A stretch of 64,000 bases of DNA from Bacteroidota bacterium (GTDB lineage: Bacteria; Bacteroidota; Bacteroidia; Chitinophagales; Chitinophagaceae), in contig JABDFX010000007.1 in NCBI GenBank assembly GCA_013286315.1, positions 1 through 64,000 on the forward strand, written 5' to 3'. The notes under the pieces were generated by a model that saw only the letters and a program-made list of their open reading frames with translations, did no database searches and was not told the origin of the DNA. Position numbers and translations under genes: made by a program. Shown here one piece after another: positions 42,098 through 50,869 of the stretch; within the stretch, counting starts at the first letter, position 1; each line of letters starts with the position of its first letter.

Positions 42098-45091
42098 TCA
42101 GACAGGATAAATGGGGATTCTCAAATCATACCGGGTTCCTTCTCCCGGGATACTGATGGGTGTTAGAGTAGATTTGATGCGGTTTGACCGTTTCTGCATA
42201 TTTTGAAACCCATGCCCTTTCTTTATATATAAGGAATTGAAACCAATGCCATTATCAGCCAATTCAATCAGAATTTCATGGTTTTCTACTTTTTGGATTT
42301 TTAATTTCACTTTCGTTGCCTGTGCATGTTTCAGACTATTACTCATTGCTTCCTTAAAGATCATCATGATATTCCGGTTATAGTTACCCGGGAGTTTTAT
42401 ATTTTCTGATTCCCCCAATAAATTTTCGTAGGAAAAACATATACCGGTATCCTGGAATACATCGATGCCAAGGCTTTCCAACCGGTGCCCGATTTCCTTT
42501 ATCAAATCGCTTTCCGGATTCAAAGCCCAAAGGATGTCCCTTGTGCCCTGGTAGAGACCGCTCACATTTTCCTTGATCATATGAATAATTCTTTTTTCTT
42601 CTTCGTGGCCATTGCCAAGTTTGGAATTCAATACATCGGTCAACACCTGGATTCGCGTTAAGCTATTTCCCACTTCATCATGAAAATCCTCCGATGCGGT
42701 TTGCCTTACCTTAATATTTTCTTCCCGTTTAACTTCTTCGATTTGACTGAGTCTTCTTGCGCGCATCCGCATCCGGAGCCATTGTATCCATAAAATAATT
42801 CCCATGATCAATACGAGCAACAGAATTTTAAAATAAATAGTCTGGTAAAATGCTGCTTTTATATCAAATGAAAAATCAACATTTTTGTTTGAAAATCCAA
42901 TCCCCGGCAGGAAAGCCCTGGCCTTAAACGTGTAGTGACCGGGAGGAAGGGCAGGATACGCCACAAAGTGATTTGGAGTCAGGGCCGAATATGATTTTTC
43001 CATTCCTTCCAACTGGTATTGGTATAAAATGGATTCACTATTGAGGTAACTGGGGCATCTGAATGAAAACGTCAGATGATTTTCATCATGTGGTAATGCC
43101 AGATTTTTAGGAATGGCATACCATTCATTTAATAATCCGGCAAAACGGTTCGGAGCAATATCCTTGGAGAAAACCTGAACCTGTTGAAGAACCACCGGCG
43201 GTAAATAAGTTACCTTTCTGTCTGAATCTGGAACGTATTTAAAAAGTCCGGACACCGTGCCAAACCACAGATTTCCATTTTCATCATATGTCGCCGCGCC
43301 CTGGTTGCACTCAGAAGAAGAAATATCACCAGCAATTGACAGGCTAGATACCTGCACAGCTTCTGTGTTTGTATCTAAAATTATTTTATTTATACCTCTG
43401 CCGGTTCCCAGCCATACCTGATTTTTATGATCCGTGACAACACTGTATATGAAATCTGCATTCAATCCATTCTTTGTTGTGAATTGCCTGCGTTTGCCGT
43501 TTGAACTATTGTATATAATCAGTCCTTTATTGGAAGTAGCGAATAAATAAAATGATCCAAGGGAAGCAACAGACATATAACTCGAAGTATTCAGAAGGGA
43601 ATCATTTATTTTCCTGTAATTAAAATCCGTCCCTACCATAAAAGCACCGTAGTCAGACGTTACCAGGATGCTGTCTTTTGAAACCGGCAGCATCCTGCCG
43701 GAAAATAAATTTAAAATGCGGGTTGTTTTTCCAGAAGCCGAGATATTAAAAAAGCCCAGACAGGAAGAAACCCAAAATCCACCCTGAACATCCGGTAAGA
43801 CAGAATTAATGCACCCCCTGAGTTCTCCCAGCCGGATCCTTGTAAATTTTCCGTTCTCGTATTTTGAAAATATCCCACTGCTGGTCAGAACATAAATGGC
43901 GCCCTCTCCCGCTTTGTATATGCCGATTATATTTTGGTCCACCGGATCATCTGACGGCCCCTTTATGTGATTTATCTTTTTACCATCGTATTGAAATAAT
44001 CCACCTTCTGTTCCGAAATAGAGTTGTTTATTGTCAGTCAACATGGGCATAATCCCCAAATTATTTGTTGCACTGAACTGATCATAAATCAGAAAGGGCT
44101 GGAACGAATAACGGAAAACACCCGTTCCATTGGTTCCGAACCAGATATTATCTTCATGATCTTCAAAAATGGAAACGGTATTACTCCCTTCGTATCCATT
44201 GGAAGAATTAAATGCTGTTAATCCTGAATCGCTGTATTGGAATAATCCCCTGGCGCAGGTAAACCAGAGTTTGCCCGATCTGTCTAGGTACAAATTGGTG
44301 AACTTTCCCAGATCATTATTCTTGATTAGTGAACTGATAACTCCTTTTTCTGACTTATAAATGCCGCCAAACATCAGCAGAAAAACCCTGTCACGGTTTG
44401 TTATGTCAAAGACAATCTTCTGGCAGACTCCTTTTCCATACGATTCCGGTGTCAAAATCTGTAATTTCCAGCCATCTTTTTCCAGCTTGTAAATTCCTTT
44501 GCTGAGTACGGCGGCCCATAAAAATCCCTGTCCGTCTACCTGGATGGCCGTTACTATTTCATATAAACCCGAAACGACCGTATGAAGAGGTTTATCCGTT
44601 TTATTCATACGGTATAACGTTCCCCCGGCCAGCGCCCAGATTCTGTGAGCGGAATCCTGCTGAATCGACTTGACGACATTCGCAGCGGGGTTTTCGGAAA
44701 ACCTGTAACTTTTAAATCCGGTACCGTTAAACCTGGAGACGCCATTGATCGTGCCGATCCAGATATTGGATTCATCATCGGCCATTATGGTATTAACGAA
44801 ATTACTGATCAGGCCATCTGTTTCGCTGTAATTGGTAAACACTTTGCCGTCAAAACGGGAAATACCTCCGAGCGTGCAGAACCAAAGATTATCAAAGTGA
44901 TCCTGTGTGATGGCGAGAACCTGTGACTGTATCAGACCCTGTTGAACATTATAATTTTGAAAATGGACTTTCTGTGCGGACAGGATTACCGGAAAGAAAA
45001 TGCCCAAGAAAATCCCTTTTACGACATGAATAAAACGACCCTTATTTAGAAAAATGATCATGCAGAAAAAGTAATAAGCCGCAAGCTCCAT
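42098..45091 (-). CDS. Propeller-type sensor histidine kinase
   Basis: 997 residues. An N-terminal hydrophobic signal (residues about 22-40, ending LSAQ; Met11 at 45061 may be the true start) is followed by roughly 14 two-component-propeller repeats (WFCTLGGISRFDG, IWIGTINGVSRFNG, WLGTGRGINKI). A Y_Y_Y domain lies near 650-730, one membrane helix near 745-765, and a HisKA_3/HATPase pair ends it. His804 in DFHDEVGN is the phospho-acceptor, and DNGIGF is an ATP-lid motif. No receiver domain is attached. The divergent NarL-type regulator is the likely partner. The ligand is unknown. Confidence 0.9.
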   Translation of the reverse strand: MELAAYYFFCMIIFLNKGRFIHVVKGIFLGIFFPVILSAQKVHFQNYNVQQGLIQSQVLAITQDHFDNLWFCTLGGISRFDGKVFTNYSETDGLISNFVNTIMADDESNIWIGTINGVSRFNGTGFKSYRFSENPAANVVKSIQQDSAHRIWALAGGTLYRMNKTDKPLHTVVSGLYEIVTAIQVDGQGFLWAAVLSKGIYKLEKDGWKLQILTPESYGKGVCQKIVFDITNRDRVFLLMFGGIYKSEKGVISSLIKNNDLGKFTNLYLDRSGKLWFTCARGLFQYSDSGLTAFNSSNGYEGSNTVSIFEDHEDNIWFGTNGTGVFRYSFQPFLIYDQFSATNNLGIMPMLTDNKQLYFGTEGGLFQYDGKKINHIKGPSDDPVDQNIIGIYKAGEGAIYVLTSSGIFSKYENGKFTRIRLGELRGCINSVLPDVQGGFWVSSCLGFFNISASGKTTRILNLFSGRMLPVSKDSILVTSDYGAFMVGTDFNYRKINDSLLNTSSYMSVASLGSFYLFATSNKGLIIYNSSNGKRRQFTTKNGLNADFIYSVVTDHKNQVWLGTGRGINKIILDTNTEAVQVSSLSIAGDISSSECNQGAATYDENGNLWFGTVSGLFKYVPDSDRKVTYLPPVVLQQVQVFSKDIAPNRFAGLLNEWYAIPKNLALPHDENHLTFSFRCPSYLNSESILYQYQLEGMEKSYSALTPNHFVAYPALPPGHYTFKARAFLPGIGFSNKNVDFSFDIKAAFYQTIYFKILLLVLIMGIILWIQWLRMRMRARRLSQIEEVKREENIKVRQTASEDFHDEVGNSLTRIQVLTDVLNSKLGNGHEEEKRIIHMIKENVSGLYQGTRDILWALNPESDLIKEIGHRLESLGIDVFQDTGICFSYENLLGESENIKLPGNYNRNIMMIFKEAMSNSLKHAQATKVKLKIQKVENHEILIELADNGIGFNSLYIKKGHGFQNMQKRSNRIKSTLTPISIPGEGTRYDLRIPIYPV

Positions 45092-45201
45092 AAACTAATA
45101 GATAATTAACTTTAGAGCCTGTTCTGTTCAGAATAAATCCCCCATAAAGGGGGAGCCCCGTCTCCGGGAAATCATGGAAATTTATGAAAATTTAAATTGT
45201 A

Positions 45202-45831
45202 ATGGAAGAAACCAATGTTCGGATCGTCATTGTCGAAGATGACAAGGTCATTCGTGAGGGTTATCGGTTTTTAATAGGTGAAAAACAGGGTTACCAGGTA
45301 ATAAATACTTATTCGACCGCAGAGCAGGCAATTAAAAAACTTACCGAAGATAATCCCGACCTCGTGATGCTGGATGTTGGTCTTCCGGGAATGTCGGGAA
45401 TTGAAGCCATACCTAAAATAAAAAGCTTACTTCCTCATACGCTCATTTTGATTTGTACAGTGCATGATTCAGAAGACATTATATTCCGTGCTTTAACCAA
45501 TGGCGCCTCCGGTTATCTTACAAAAAACAGTTCAGCAGTAAAAATTATGGAATCCATTCGCGAGATTATGCAGGGAGGGGCTTCCATGAGTGCAAATGTG
45601 GCACAGCTGGTCATCCGTTCTTTTCAAAGAAATTCTCATTCTCCTTTATCCAGAAGAGAAACCCAGATCCTTGAAGAAATAGCGAAGGGGAAAAACAGGC
45701 GCGTTATTGCTGACGAATTATTCATAGATAACGAAACCGTAAAAAGTCATATAAAAAATATTTACGCAAAGCTGAATGTCCATTCCAAAGCAGATGCCAT
45801 ACGTACTGCCAAAGAAAACAAACTGATTTAA
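45202..45831 (+). CDS. NarL/LuxR-family response regulator
   Basis: 209 residues. The receiver domain has the acidic pair Glu12-Asp13-Asp14, phospho-acceptor Asp58 in LVMLDVGLPG and Lys in YLTKNSS. The C-terminal helix-turn-helix of LuxR type follows (SRRETQILEEIAKGKN, KSHIKNIYAKLNVHSKADA). It starts 110 nt from and divergent to the propeller kinase, so a two-component system is inferred. Confidence 0.93.
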   Translation: MEETNVRIVIVEDDKVIREGYRFLIGEKQGYQVINTYSTAEQAIKKLTEDNPDLVMLDVGLPGMSGIEAIPKIKSLLPHTLILICTVHDSEDIIFRALTNGASGYLTKNSSAVKIMESIREIMQGGASMSANVAQLVIRSFQRNSHSPLSRRETQILEEIAKGKNRRVIADELFIDNETVKSHIKNIYAKLNVHSKADAIRTAKENKLI

Positions 45832-45878
45832 AAATAGCAGGTGGTGGAAACCACCCGCGGTCACATGAGAAAATAAAA

Positions 45879-46313
45879 CTAGTATTCGGAGATCCCTATC
45901 TGATTCTCCAACATATCTTCAAATAACGGACTTGCCTGTTCGTTACTGCCTTGCGTTACCCATTTTTTGAAATCCTGCATTCTGACCTGATTGATAAAAA
46001 CTTTCTCACGGGTTGCCGGAAAAAGTTCTACCTCTATCCTGCCTGCCACACATAACTTGAATTTGCGCAGGGATTCAATATGAACTAAATATTTTTTATT
46101 AATCCTGTAAAAGTCAGCAGGATCCAGTGCCATCGTCAGATCCCTCAAAGATTTAGAAATTAAATATTTAATTCCCTGTATACGGTCAACCATATAACAG
46201 GTTTTATTTTCCAGAAAAAAATAAGCGATTTCATCTGTCTTAAATAACAAATATTCATTCCCGCGCCGGATGATGATTCTACGGTATTGGTTATTTATCG
46301 GATTAGTGTTCAT
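45879..46313 (-). CDS. Stand-alone LytTR DNA-binding protein
   Basis: 144 residues: essentially one LytTR domain (about 10-115) without a receiver. RRGNEYLLFKTDEIAYF, SLRDLTMALDPADFYRINKKYLVHIESL and FLATREKV-like LFPATREKVF show the fold. Single-domain LytTR proteins can act as regulators without phosphorylation. It converges on the NarL-type regulator. Target genes are unknown. Confidence 0.88.
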   Translation of the reverse strand: MNTNPINNQYRRIIIRRGNEYLLFKTDEIAYFFLENKTCYMVDRIQGIKYLISKSLRDLTMALDPADFYRINKKYLVHIESLRKFKLCVAGRIEVELFPATREKVFINQVRMQDFKKWVTQGSNEQASPLFEDMLENQIGISEY

Positions 46314-46636
46314 TAAGCAGAGAATTGAATCCCGGATAAAATTAGAAACTAACCGTTACGAAAAAATAAAATGACTCAAAATGCCGCCGGGAGGGGGAGA
46401 AAAGCCGGCAAGTTTAATTTAAAAACGAATGATTCGGAAAAATGGGGGAGCGCTTTGAGCCTAACGCTTAACACCCGACTGCGTATTGTGATGAATGTGG
46501 TATGAGTGGAAAATGTGAGAAAGTGAGCGTTGAGAAAGGAAATGATCGTGTGAAAATGTACTTCAGGACGCTATCAATTCCACCCTTCACTTTGAATTCC
46601 CACATTTTGTACCCTTCCACATTCACCCATTATTTC
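46314..46636. repeat. Family A words and TAGTGTGGTG-type palindrome, family C copy 3
   Basis: GCGCTTTGAGCCTAACGCTTAACACC (46449-46474, split words) belongs to family A. From 46490, GTGATGAATGTGGTATGAGTGG and GGAAATGATCGTG face CCCACATTTTGTACCC and CCACATTCACCC at 46600-46630. The palindrome is degenerate relative to copy 1. No gene is seen. Confidence 0.7.
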
Positions 46637-47103
46637 AGATGTGCCCGAAGCATCCACGCGGTTTTTTCATGCTTTTCCATCAGACCTGTTACAAAATCGC
46701 TGGTACCTGCGTCCTTATGCGCTTCGTCAAACTCTTTTACATTTCCCCGGATGAATTCAATGATGCTTTCATGATCTCCCAAAAGGTTCTTTATGAGATC
46801 CAGGCTGTTGTTTCCGCCTTTTAATTGCTCAGTCAGATGCGTGAGCTTTATGAAGTCTTTTAAACTGGCAGGTGCATAATGTCCCAGCTGACGAATACGT
46901 TCCGCCACGGAGTCAACGATTTCCTGGGATTGTTCATACAGATCCTCAAAATATAAATGCACCGAATGAAAATCGGGACCTTCCAGGTTCCAGTGTGCAT
47001 TTAAGGTTTTAGTATAAAGTACAAATTCATCTGCCAGTAATTTACCCAATTGTTCTGCGACCGTTTTTCTATTTGCTTCGGAAATACCAATACTTGTTTT
47101 CAT
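46630..47103 (-). CDS. dps: Dps ferritin-like protein
   Basis: 157 residues, the usual Dps length. The ferroxidase ligands are at the expected spacing: His37 (NAHWNLEG), His49, Asp64 and Glu68 (EIVDSVAERIR). It forms a dodecameric iron store that protects DNA from oxidative damage. A lysine-rich tail is absent, so DNA binding may be weak. It is monocistronic, between two repeat-rich gaps. Confidence 0.93.
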   Translation of the reverse strand: MKTSIGISEANRKTVAEQLGKLLADEFVLYTKTLNAHWNLEGPDFHSVHLYFEDLYEQSQEIVDSVAERIRQLGHYAPASLKDFIKLTHLTEQLKGGNNSLDLIKNLLGDHESIIEFIRGNVKEFDEAHKDAGTSDFVTGLMEKHEKTAWMLRAHLK

Positions 47104-47270
47104 TTTATATTTTTAGTTGCTTGTCTTTAGATTTTAAATAAAAATGCAGCATAAAGTTAAAGGATGCTGCATTCTATCCAAATAGTTTTGGTTTAGATTT
47201 TACCGGATCCCCATTCATTATCGCAATAGAATTGGATCCCGGCCAGCTATCAAATGATTACCTTCGCAAC

Positions 47271-47522
47271 ATGCCAGAGGATTTTACCGTGAATTTTCTA
47301 TACAAGGGAGTTCCCCAGGAGATTCATTGCAGGCTCCGGGTAAGCACCTATACCTACCAATTTCTATGTACAATAGATAATACAGAAATGATACTTGAAA
47401 GAGATGATGAAGGAAATTTTAGAGCCATAGAGGCAGATCCCTTCAAGGTAAAAAAGAAAAAACCAGATCCGGCCCTGGTCAGAACACTGATCGGAGAAAT
47501 GGAAAGGATATTGCCTCCTTAA
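47271..47522 (+). CDS. Small hypothetical protein
   Basis: 83 residues from the ATG at 47271; a TTG at 47232 would add 13. TTACCTTCG, close to a -7 box, lies just before the ATG, favouring the shorter form. The sequence (DFTVNFLYKGVPQEIHCRL, YTYQFLCTIDNTEMILERDD) predicts a small beta-rich cytosolic fold. No family was recognised. It precedes a second small gene on the same strand. Confidence 0.65.
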   Translation: MPEDFTVNFLYKGVPQEIHCRLRVSTYTYQFLCTIDNTEMILERDDEGNFRAIEADPFKVKKKKPDPALVRTLIGEMERILPP

Positions 47523-47606
47523 ATTAAAAGTATTAAAATCAAAGCTACCGCTACTATTAATTAAATTTGAATAAGAAATCCCCTCATAGAATTCAAACCC
47601 TGCTAT

Positions 47607-47846
47607 ATGGAAGAAAGTCCGGATTTGCCAGTATATACAGATGTGGAAGCGGTTTTTAAAGGACGTAAAACCACCGATGAAAAAATTCAAATGATTGCCA
47701 CCTGCACTTTAAACGGAAAACCTGAACGTAGTGTATGGATTGAAGTACCAACCGTCCTTTATAATGGATATAAGGGCAAAGTGCGCATCATTGAGTTCAA
47801 TGTGAAAAATGGATTGCTGGAAGTGCTAAAAGTGCAGAAAGCGTGA
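47607..47846 (+). CDS. Small hypothetical protein
   Basis: 79 residues, family not recognised: MEESPDLPVYTDVEAVF, IATCTLNGKPERSVWIE and YKGKVRIIEFNVKNGLLEV. It looks beta-rich and soluble. It lies 84 nt after the previous small gene, possibly the same unit. A TAGTGTGGTG palindrome begins directly after its stop. Confidence 0.6.
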   Translation: MEESPDLPVYTDVEAVFKGRKTTDEKIQMIATCTLNGKPERSVWIEVPTVLYNGYKGKVRIIEFNVKNGLLEVLKVQKA

Positions 47847-47852
47847 CTTCGT

Positions 47853-48003
47853 AGTGTGGTGTATGTGGGGAAGCGTACAAATGTAGTAATTCAAAATGAA
47901 GTGAGGAAATGACAGTGTGCTGATGTACATTCTCACACTATCATTTCCTTTTTCAACTCTCACTTTTCCGAATTTCCCACCCTTTCTACATTCACCACAC
48001 TAC
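47853..48003. repeat. TAGTGTGGTG-ended palindrome, family C copy 4
   Basis: It begins GTAGTGTGGTGTATGTGGGG and ends CTACATTCACCACACTAC. GAGGAAATGACAGTGTG in the middle faces CACACTATCATTTCC. It lies between convergent genes, in the same setting as copies 1 and 2. Confidence 0.85.
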
Positions 48004-48007
48004 AGAG

Positions 48008-48253
48008 TCAGGGCTTAGGTTTTAAGCTTAAGGAATCTATCTTCTTCGCCAGTTTTTTATCCTTGTCAGTCACAATATCACCTGCATCATGGGTGGATAA
48101 CCAGATTTCAAGCTGATTATATGTATTGGTCCATTTTGGATGATGATCCATTTTTTCTGCTTCCAGCGCCACCCGGGTCATAAATGCAAATGCCTCTGAG
48201 AAGTTCTCAAACGTAAACTTCCTGTAGAGTGTATTTTCTTTCTCTTTCCACAT
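48008..48253 (-). CDS. Pterin-4a-carbinolamine dehydratase
   Basis: 81 residues. It recycles the 4a-hydroxy-tetrahydropterin formed by aromatic amino acid hydroxylases. The signature [19 protein letters not shown] has His37, His38 and Pro39, and His55 lies in LSTHDAGD. It is shorter than usual at the N-terminus by about 15 residues. The closing residues (SLSLKPKP) are encoded by repeat-like TTAAGCTTAAAACC sequence. It follows a PRC-barrel gene by 6 nt. Confidence 0.9.
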   Translation of the reverse strand: MWKEKENTLYRKFTFENFSEAFAFMTRVALEAEKMDHHPKWTNTYNQLEIWLSTHDAGDIVTDKDKKLAKKIDSLSLKPKP

Positions 48254-48259
48254 ATAATT

Positions 48260-48676
48260 TTAAATAAAACGCCAATAACTATGGACGTCATCAAAATGGA
48301 GATTGGTATCCGGCCAATGATCCATATCGAAGCCAGGTGCATTTTGAAGAACTTCCCGGCTCTGATTAAAAATGAACCGTTTATTGGGCGCGTCGAGCTT
48401 TAACAGGCGAAGCGGAATGGCAAAATATTTCACTCCCAAGCCCAAAAAACCACCAAATTCAATCACGAAATAGTCAATAGTGCCTGTTTCCAGATCTAAC
48501 ATAACTTCTTTTATTTCCCCCAGATGCTCGTCCGAGGAGTTAACAACCTTGTCCCCGGTCACCGATGAGGCTGTCAGATAGCGACCCCATTGGTTTGGAA
48601 GAAGCGCCCCTTTATTTTCACCTGATAAATTATCATTTTCAAATAGCTGTTCCTTCTCGTTTATTTTAACATCCAT
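48260..48676 (-). CDS. PRC-barrel domain protein
   Basis: 138 residues with one PRC-barrel fold (about 35-110): YLTASSVTGDKVVNSSDEHL, GEIKEVMLDLETGTIDYFVI and KYFAIPLRLLKLD. Such stand-alone proteins are common in stress-associated clusters, here near Dps and a PCD gene. The role is unknown, possibly ligand or protein binding. It is co-transcribed with the PCD gene. Confidence 0.85.
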   Translation of the reverse strand: MDVKINEKEQLFENDNLSGENKGALLPNQWGRYLTASSVTGDKVVNSSDEHLGEIKEVMLDLETGTIDYFVIEFGGFLGLGVKYFAIPLRLLKLDAPNKRFIFNQSREVLQNAPGFDMDHWPDTNLHFDDVHSYWRFI

Positions 48677-49066
48677 TGTTTAGTCATTAAAGTGATACTC
48701 AAGTTAATGAAAAAACCATGCCTTCAAGCCCTGAAAAATGACCCAGATTGGGATGAAAATTCCCCAAATAAGAAAATTTGGGGAGTTTTTTTGATTTCTT
48801 TAGCAATTCAATCGGAATAATAAATTTATTTTGCACTGTAAGTAACTGATCCTTACCACTTAATGATTCATCATTTAAAATGGACCGATCTGTCAATAAT
48901 TGGTATATCTCTTGCAAATATTATTATGGTTTTTCATAGGATATTGGATTTTAAAATGGGCTGGATTTCTATCCTGGCCCTTTTTTTTATTTTACCCGTC
49001 CGGCGTAATTAAATACACATTCTTCAGGCATTCTAATCTTAATTTTACCACTCAATCACAATCATT
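48677..49066. other. Gap with an orphan plus-strand terminator
   Basis: TCCCCAAAT pairs with ATTTGGGGA at 48768-48790 and is followed by TTTTTTT. No plus-strand gene lies upstream within 900 nt. A minus-strand open frame of 72 codons (48699-48917) overlaps it but lacks features. A short RNA ending near 48800 is possible. Confidence 0.4.
48768..48800 (+). terminator. Orphan Rho-independent terminator
   Basis: A 9-bp perfect stem with AAGAAA-type loop and a run of seven T on the plus strand only. Confidence 0.6.
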
Positions 49067-49636
49067 ATGAAAAAAGTAGTCGTTCCCTTCGTTTTTTTGA
49101 TCGGTTTATCGTTTTCGCAAAAGGTCTTCTCTCAAAACAAAGGTGGTTCCAGCGGGGCGCCCATGGAAGTGGGTAGTGTTTTGGTTAATGCTGGCATAGG
49201 TGTGGGGGCAAATTATTATGGAGCATACAACTACGGTACGGCATTCGGCTTTAAAATAGCGGCTGACTTTGGACTTTGGCAGGCAGGTACGGGCGTGATT
49301 AGTCTTGGACCGGAAATCGGAGGCACTTTTGCATCGGGTGCTTATGGAGGCATATACACTGGTAACGGCTCAAATAATACTTTTGTTATAGCTGGAAGGG
49401 GTGCCTGGCATTGCGGATGGAATGTGCCAAATCTGGATACATATGCGGGTGCATCTGCGGGAATTGGATTTAATCATTACTCTTATTACAACAGCACTTC
49501 CAATAGTCGTGTAATTCCAGCGTTTGGCGGTTTTGTAGGTGCGTCCTATTTTATCAAACCCAATTTTGGTTTTAACGCGGAGGCCGGATATGACATAACC
49601 GTATTCCAGGTAGGTGTCGTGTTCAAAATTCAATAG
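49067..49636 (+). CDS. Probable outer-membrane beta-barrel protein
   Basis: 189 residues with a signal peptide (KKVVVPFVFLIGLSFSQ, cut near VFSQN). The rest alternates polar and hydrophobic residues with many Gly and Tyr (GIGVGANYYGAYNYGTAFGF, GFVGASYFIKPNFGFNAEAGYD) and ends in VFQVGVVFKIQ, suiting a small eight-stranded barrel. Specific function is unknown. A bidirectional terminator follows at 49670. Confidence 0.8.
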   Translation: MKKVVVPFVFLIGLSFSQKVFSQNKGGSSGAPMEVGSVLVNAGIGVGANYYGAYNYGTAFGFKIAADFGLWQAGTGVISLGPEIGGTFASGAYGGIYTGNGSNNTFVIAGRGAWHCGWNVPNLDTYAGASAGIGFNHYSYYNSTSNSRVIPAFGGFVGASYFIKPNFGFNAEAGYDITVFQVGVVFKIQ

Positions 49637-49669
49637 CCGGGTTCATACTGATAAAAAACTGTTGAAGTA

Positions 49670-49700
49670 AAAAGCTGCCCCGTGTGGAGCAGCTTTTATT
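49670..49700 (+). terminator. Bidirectional terminator
   Basis: AAAAGCTGC pairs with GCAGCTTTT and is followed by ATTTATTTTATT. It could also serve the minus-strand remnant. Confidence 0.7.
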
Positions 49701-50214
49701 TATTTTATTCCCGAAACGGCATCTTCTTCCAGGGGTTTTTCATTTTTTGTAATTCTGCCTGTGTCCCGGATCAATTGCAGGAATTCTGACCGGTAGCCTT
49801 CGATGTCCTTACCGAGAGAATTTTTTGTCATGATGTAAGTTTTGTCAATTGACGATTGTTGTTTGAATGCCGAATTTCTCAATAACATTCCAAACTGGGC
49901 GACAGCGGAAACAAAACGAAAGTGTCCGAGTTTTCCCTAACGGTTTGCGGCTCATACACAAGCGCGTGTTCAATCAATTTGCTTTTTTCACCATCCGGGG
50001 TCTTATACCGGAATTTAATGTTCATGATTTCATTACCCGCAATGGAATATACCGGATTTATTTTTTTCTGATATTTCAGTGGGTCAACACTTTCCGGAAA
50101 TTCATTTTTTACTCCAACCGGAATAATCTCATATATGGCTGTCACGGTATGTCCACTACCCAATTCTCCCGCATCTTTGCTGTCGTTGTTGAAGTCCTCT
50201 TTTCGGATTACATA
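49700..50214 (-). pseudogene. vWA/DUF3520 protein remnant (YfbK-like C-terminus)
   Basis: Only about the last 170 residues of a YfbK-type von Willebrand A protein remain. From 50214, YVIRKEDFNNDSKDAGELG and GSGHTVTAIYEIIPVGVK match the segment before DUF3520, preceded at once by a stop (TGA). The frame breaks near 49919-49921: the family needs FRFVSAVAQFGMLLRNSAF, which is in another frame and continues to 49700. One missing T in a short run explains it. The N-terminal signal, plug and vWA parts are absent. It faces the ECF sigma gene's start. Confidence 0.8.
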
Positions 50215-50274
50215 TCAATTCGCGAAATATTTTAATTATTTTTCAGTGGTTATTACAACGCAAATACGAAAGAA

Positions 50275-50853
50275 TTGTCATTTCTCCGAGACACATTGAA
50301 CACACAAACGACTGATCAAGAGCTGGTCAATCAATATAAACGGGAAGGGGATGTCAGAGTTTTAGGCGAACTATTTCAGCGATATATGGATCTGATTTAT
50401 GCAGTTTGTATGAAATACCTGAAAGAACCGGCAGAAGCACAGGATACCGTCATGGATATTTTTGAGGAACTTGTTAATAAACTGCGAAAGCATGAGGTTA
50501 GCAATTTTAAAGGATGGCTTTATACCGTAGCTAAAAACTACTGTTTGATGGCGTTGCGATCAAAAAAACAAATACCCCTTACGCAAATGCCCGAGTTTAT
50601 GCAATTAGCCGAAAATCCTCATCTTGAGAATGCAGTTGAAAAAGAATTGAATCTGAACCGGTTGTCAAAGTGTATCGAAGGACTTTCGCCCGATCAAAAA
50701 TATACCGTTCAATTGTTTTACCTGGAAGAAAAATCTTATAAGGAAATTGCAGGTATAACCCAAACAGAATGGAACAAGGTTCGTAGCCTGGTTCAGAATG
50801 CAAGAAGAAATCTTAAAATCTGTATGGATAAAAATGGATTATCCGACGAATAG
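50275..50853 (+). CDS. ECF-type RNA polymerase sigma factor
   Basis: 192 residues from a TTG start; no ATG fits until residue 36. Region 2 is seen in ALGELFQRY-like LGELFQRYMDLIYAVCMKYL and FEELVNKLRKHEVSNFKGWL. Region 4 is seen in LSPDQKYTVQLFYLEEKSYK and EIAGITQTEWNKVRSLVQNA. It redirects RNA polymerase to envelope or stress promoters. Its product is likely controlled by the membrane protein encoded next. Confidence 0.9.
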   Translation: MSFLRDTLNTQTTDQELVNQYKREGDVRVLGELFQRYMDLIYAVCMKYLKEPAEAQDTVMDIFEELVNKLRKHEVSNFKGWLYTVAKNYCLMALRSKKQIPLTQMPEFMQLAENPHLENAVEKELNLNRLSKCIEGLSPDQKYTVQLFYLEEKSYKEIAGITQTEWNKVRSLVQNARRNLKICMDKNGLSDE

Positions 50854-50869
50854 TCCGGAAAATACAAAA

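Noticed and set aside
48699-48917. 72-codon minus-strand open frame
   Set aside because: It runs across the orphan terminator stem, has no family or ribosome-binding signal, and looks like chance.
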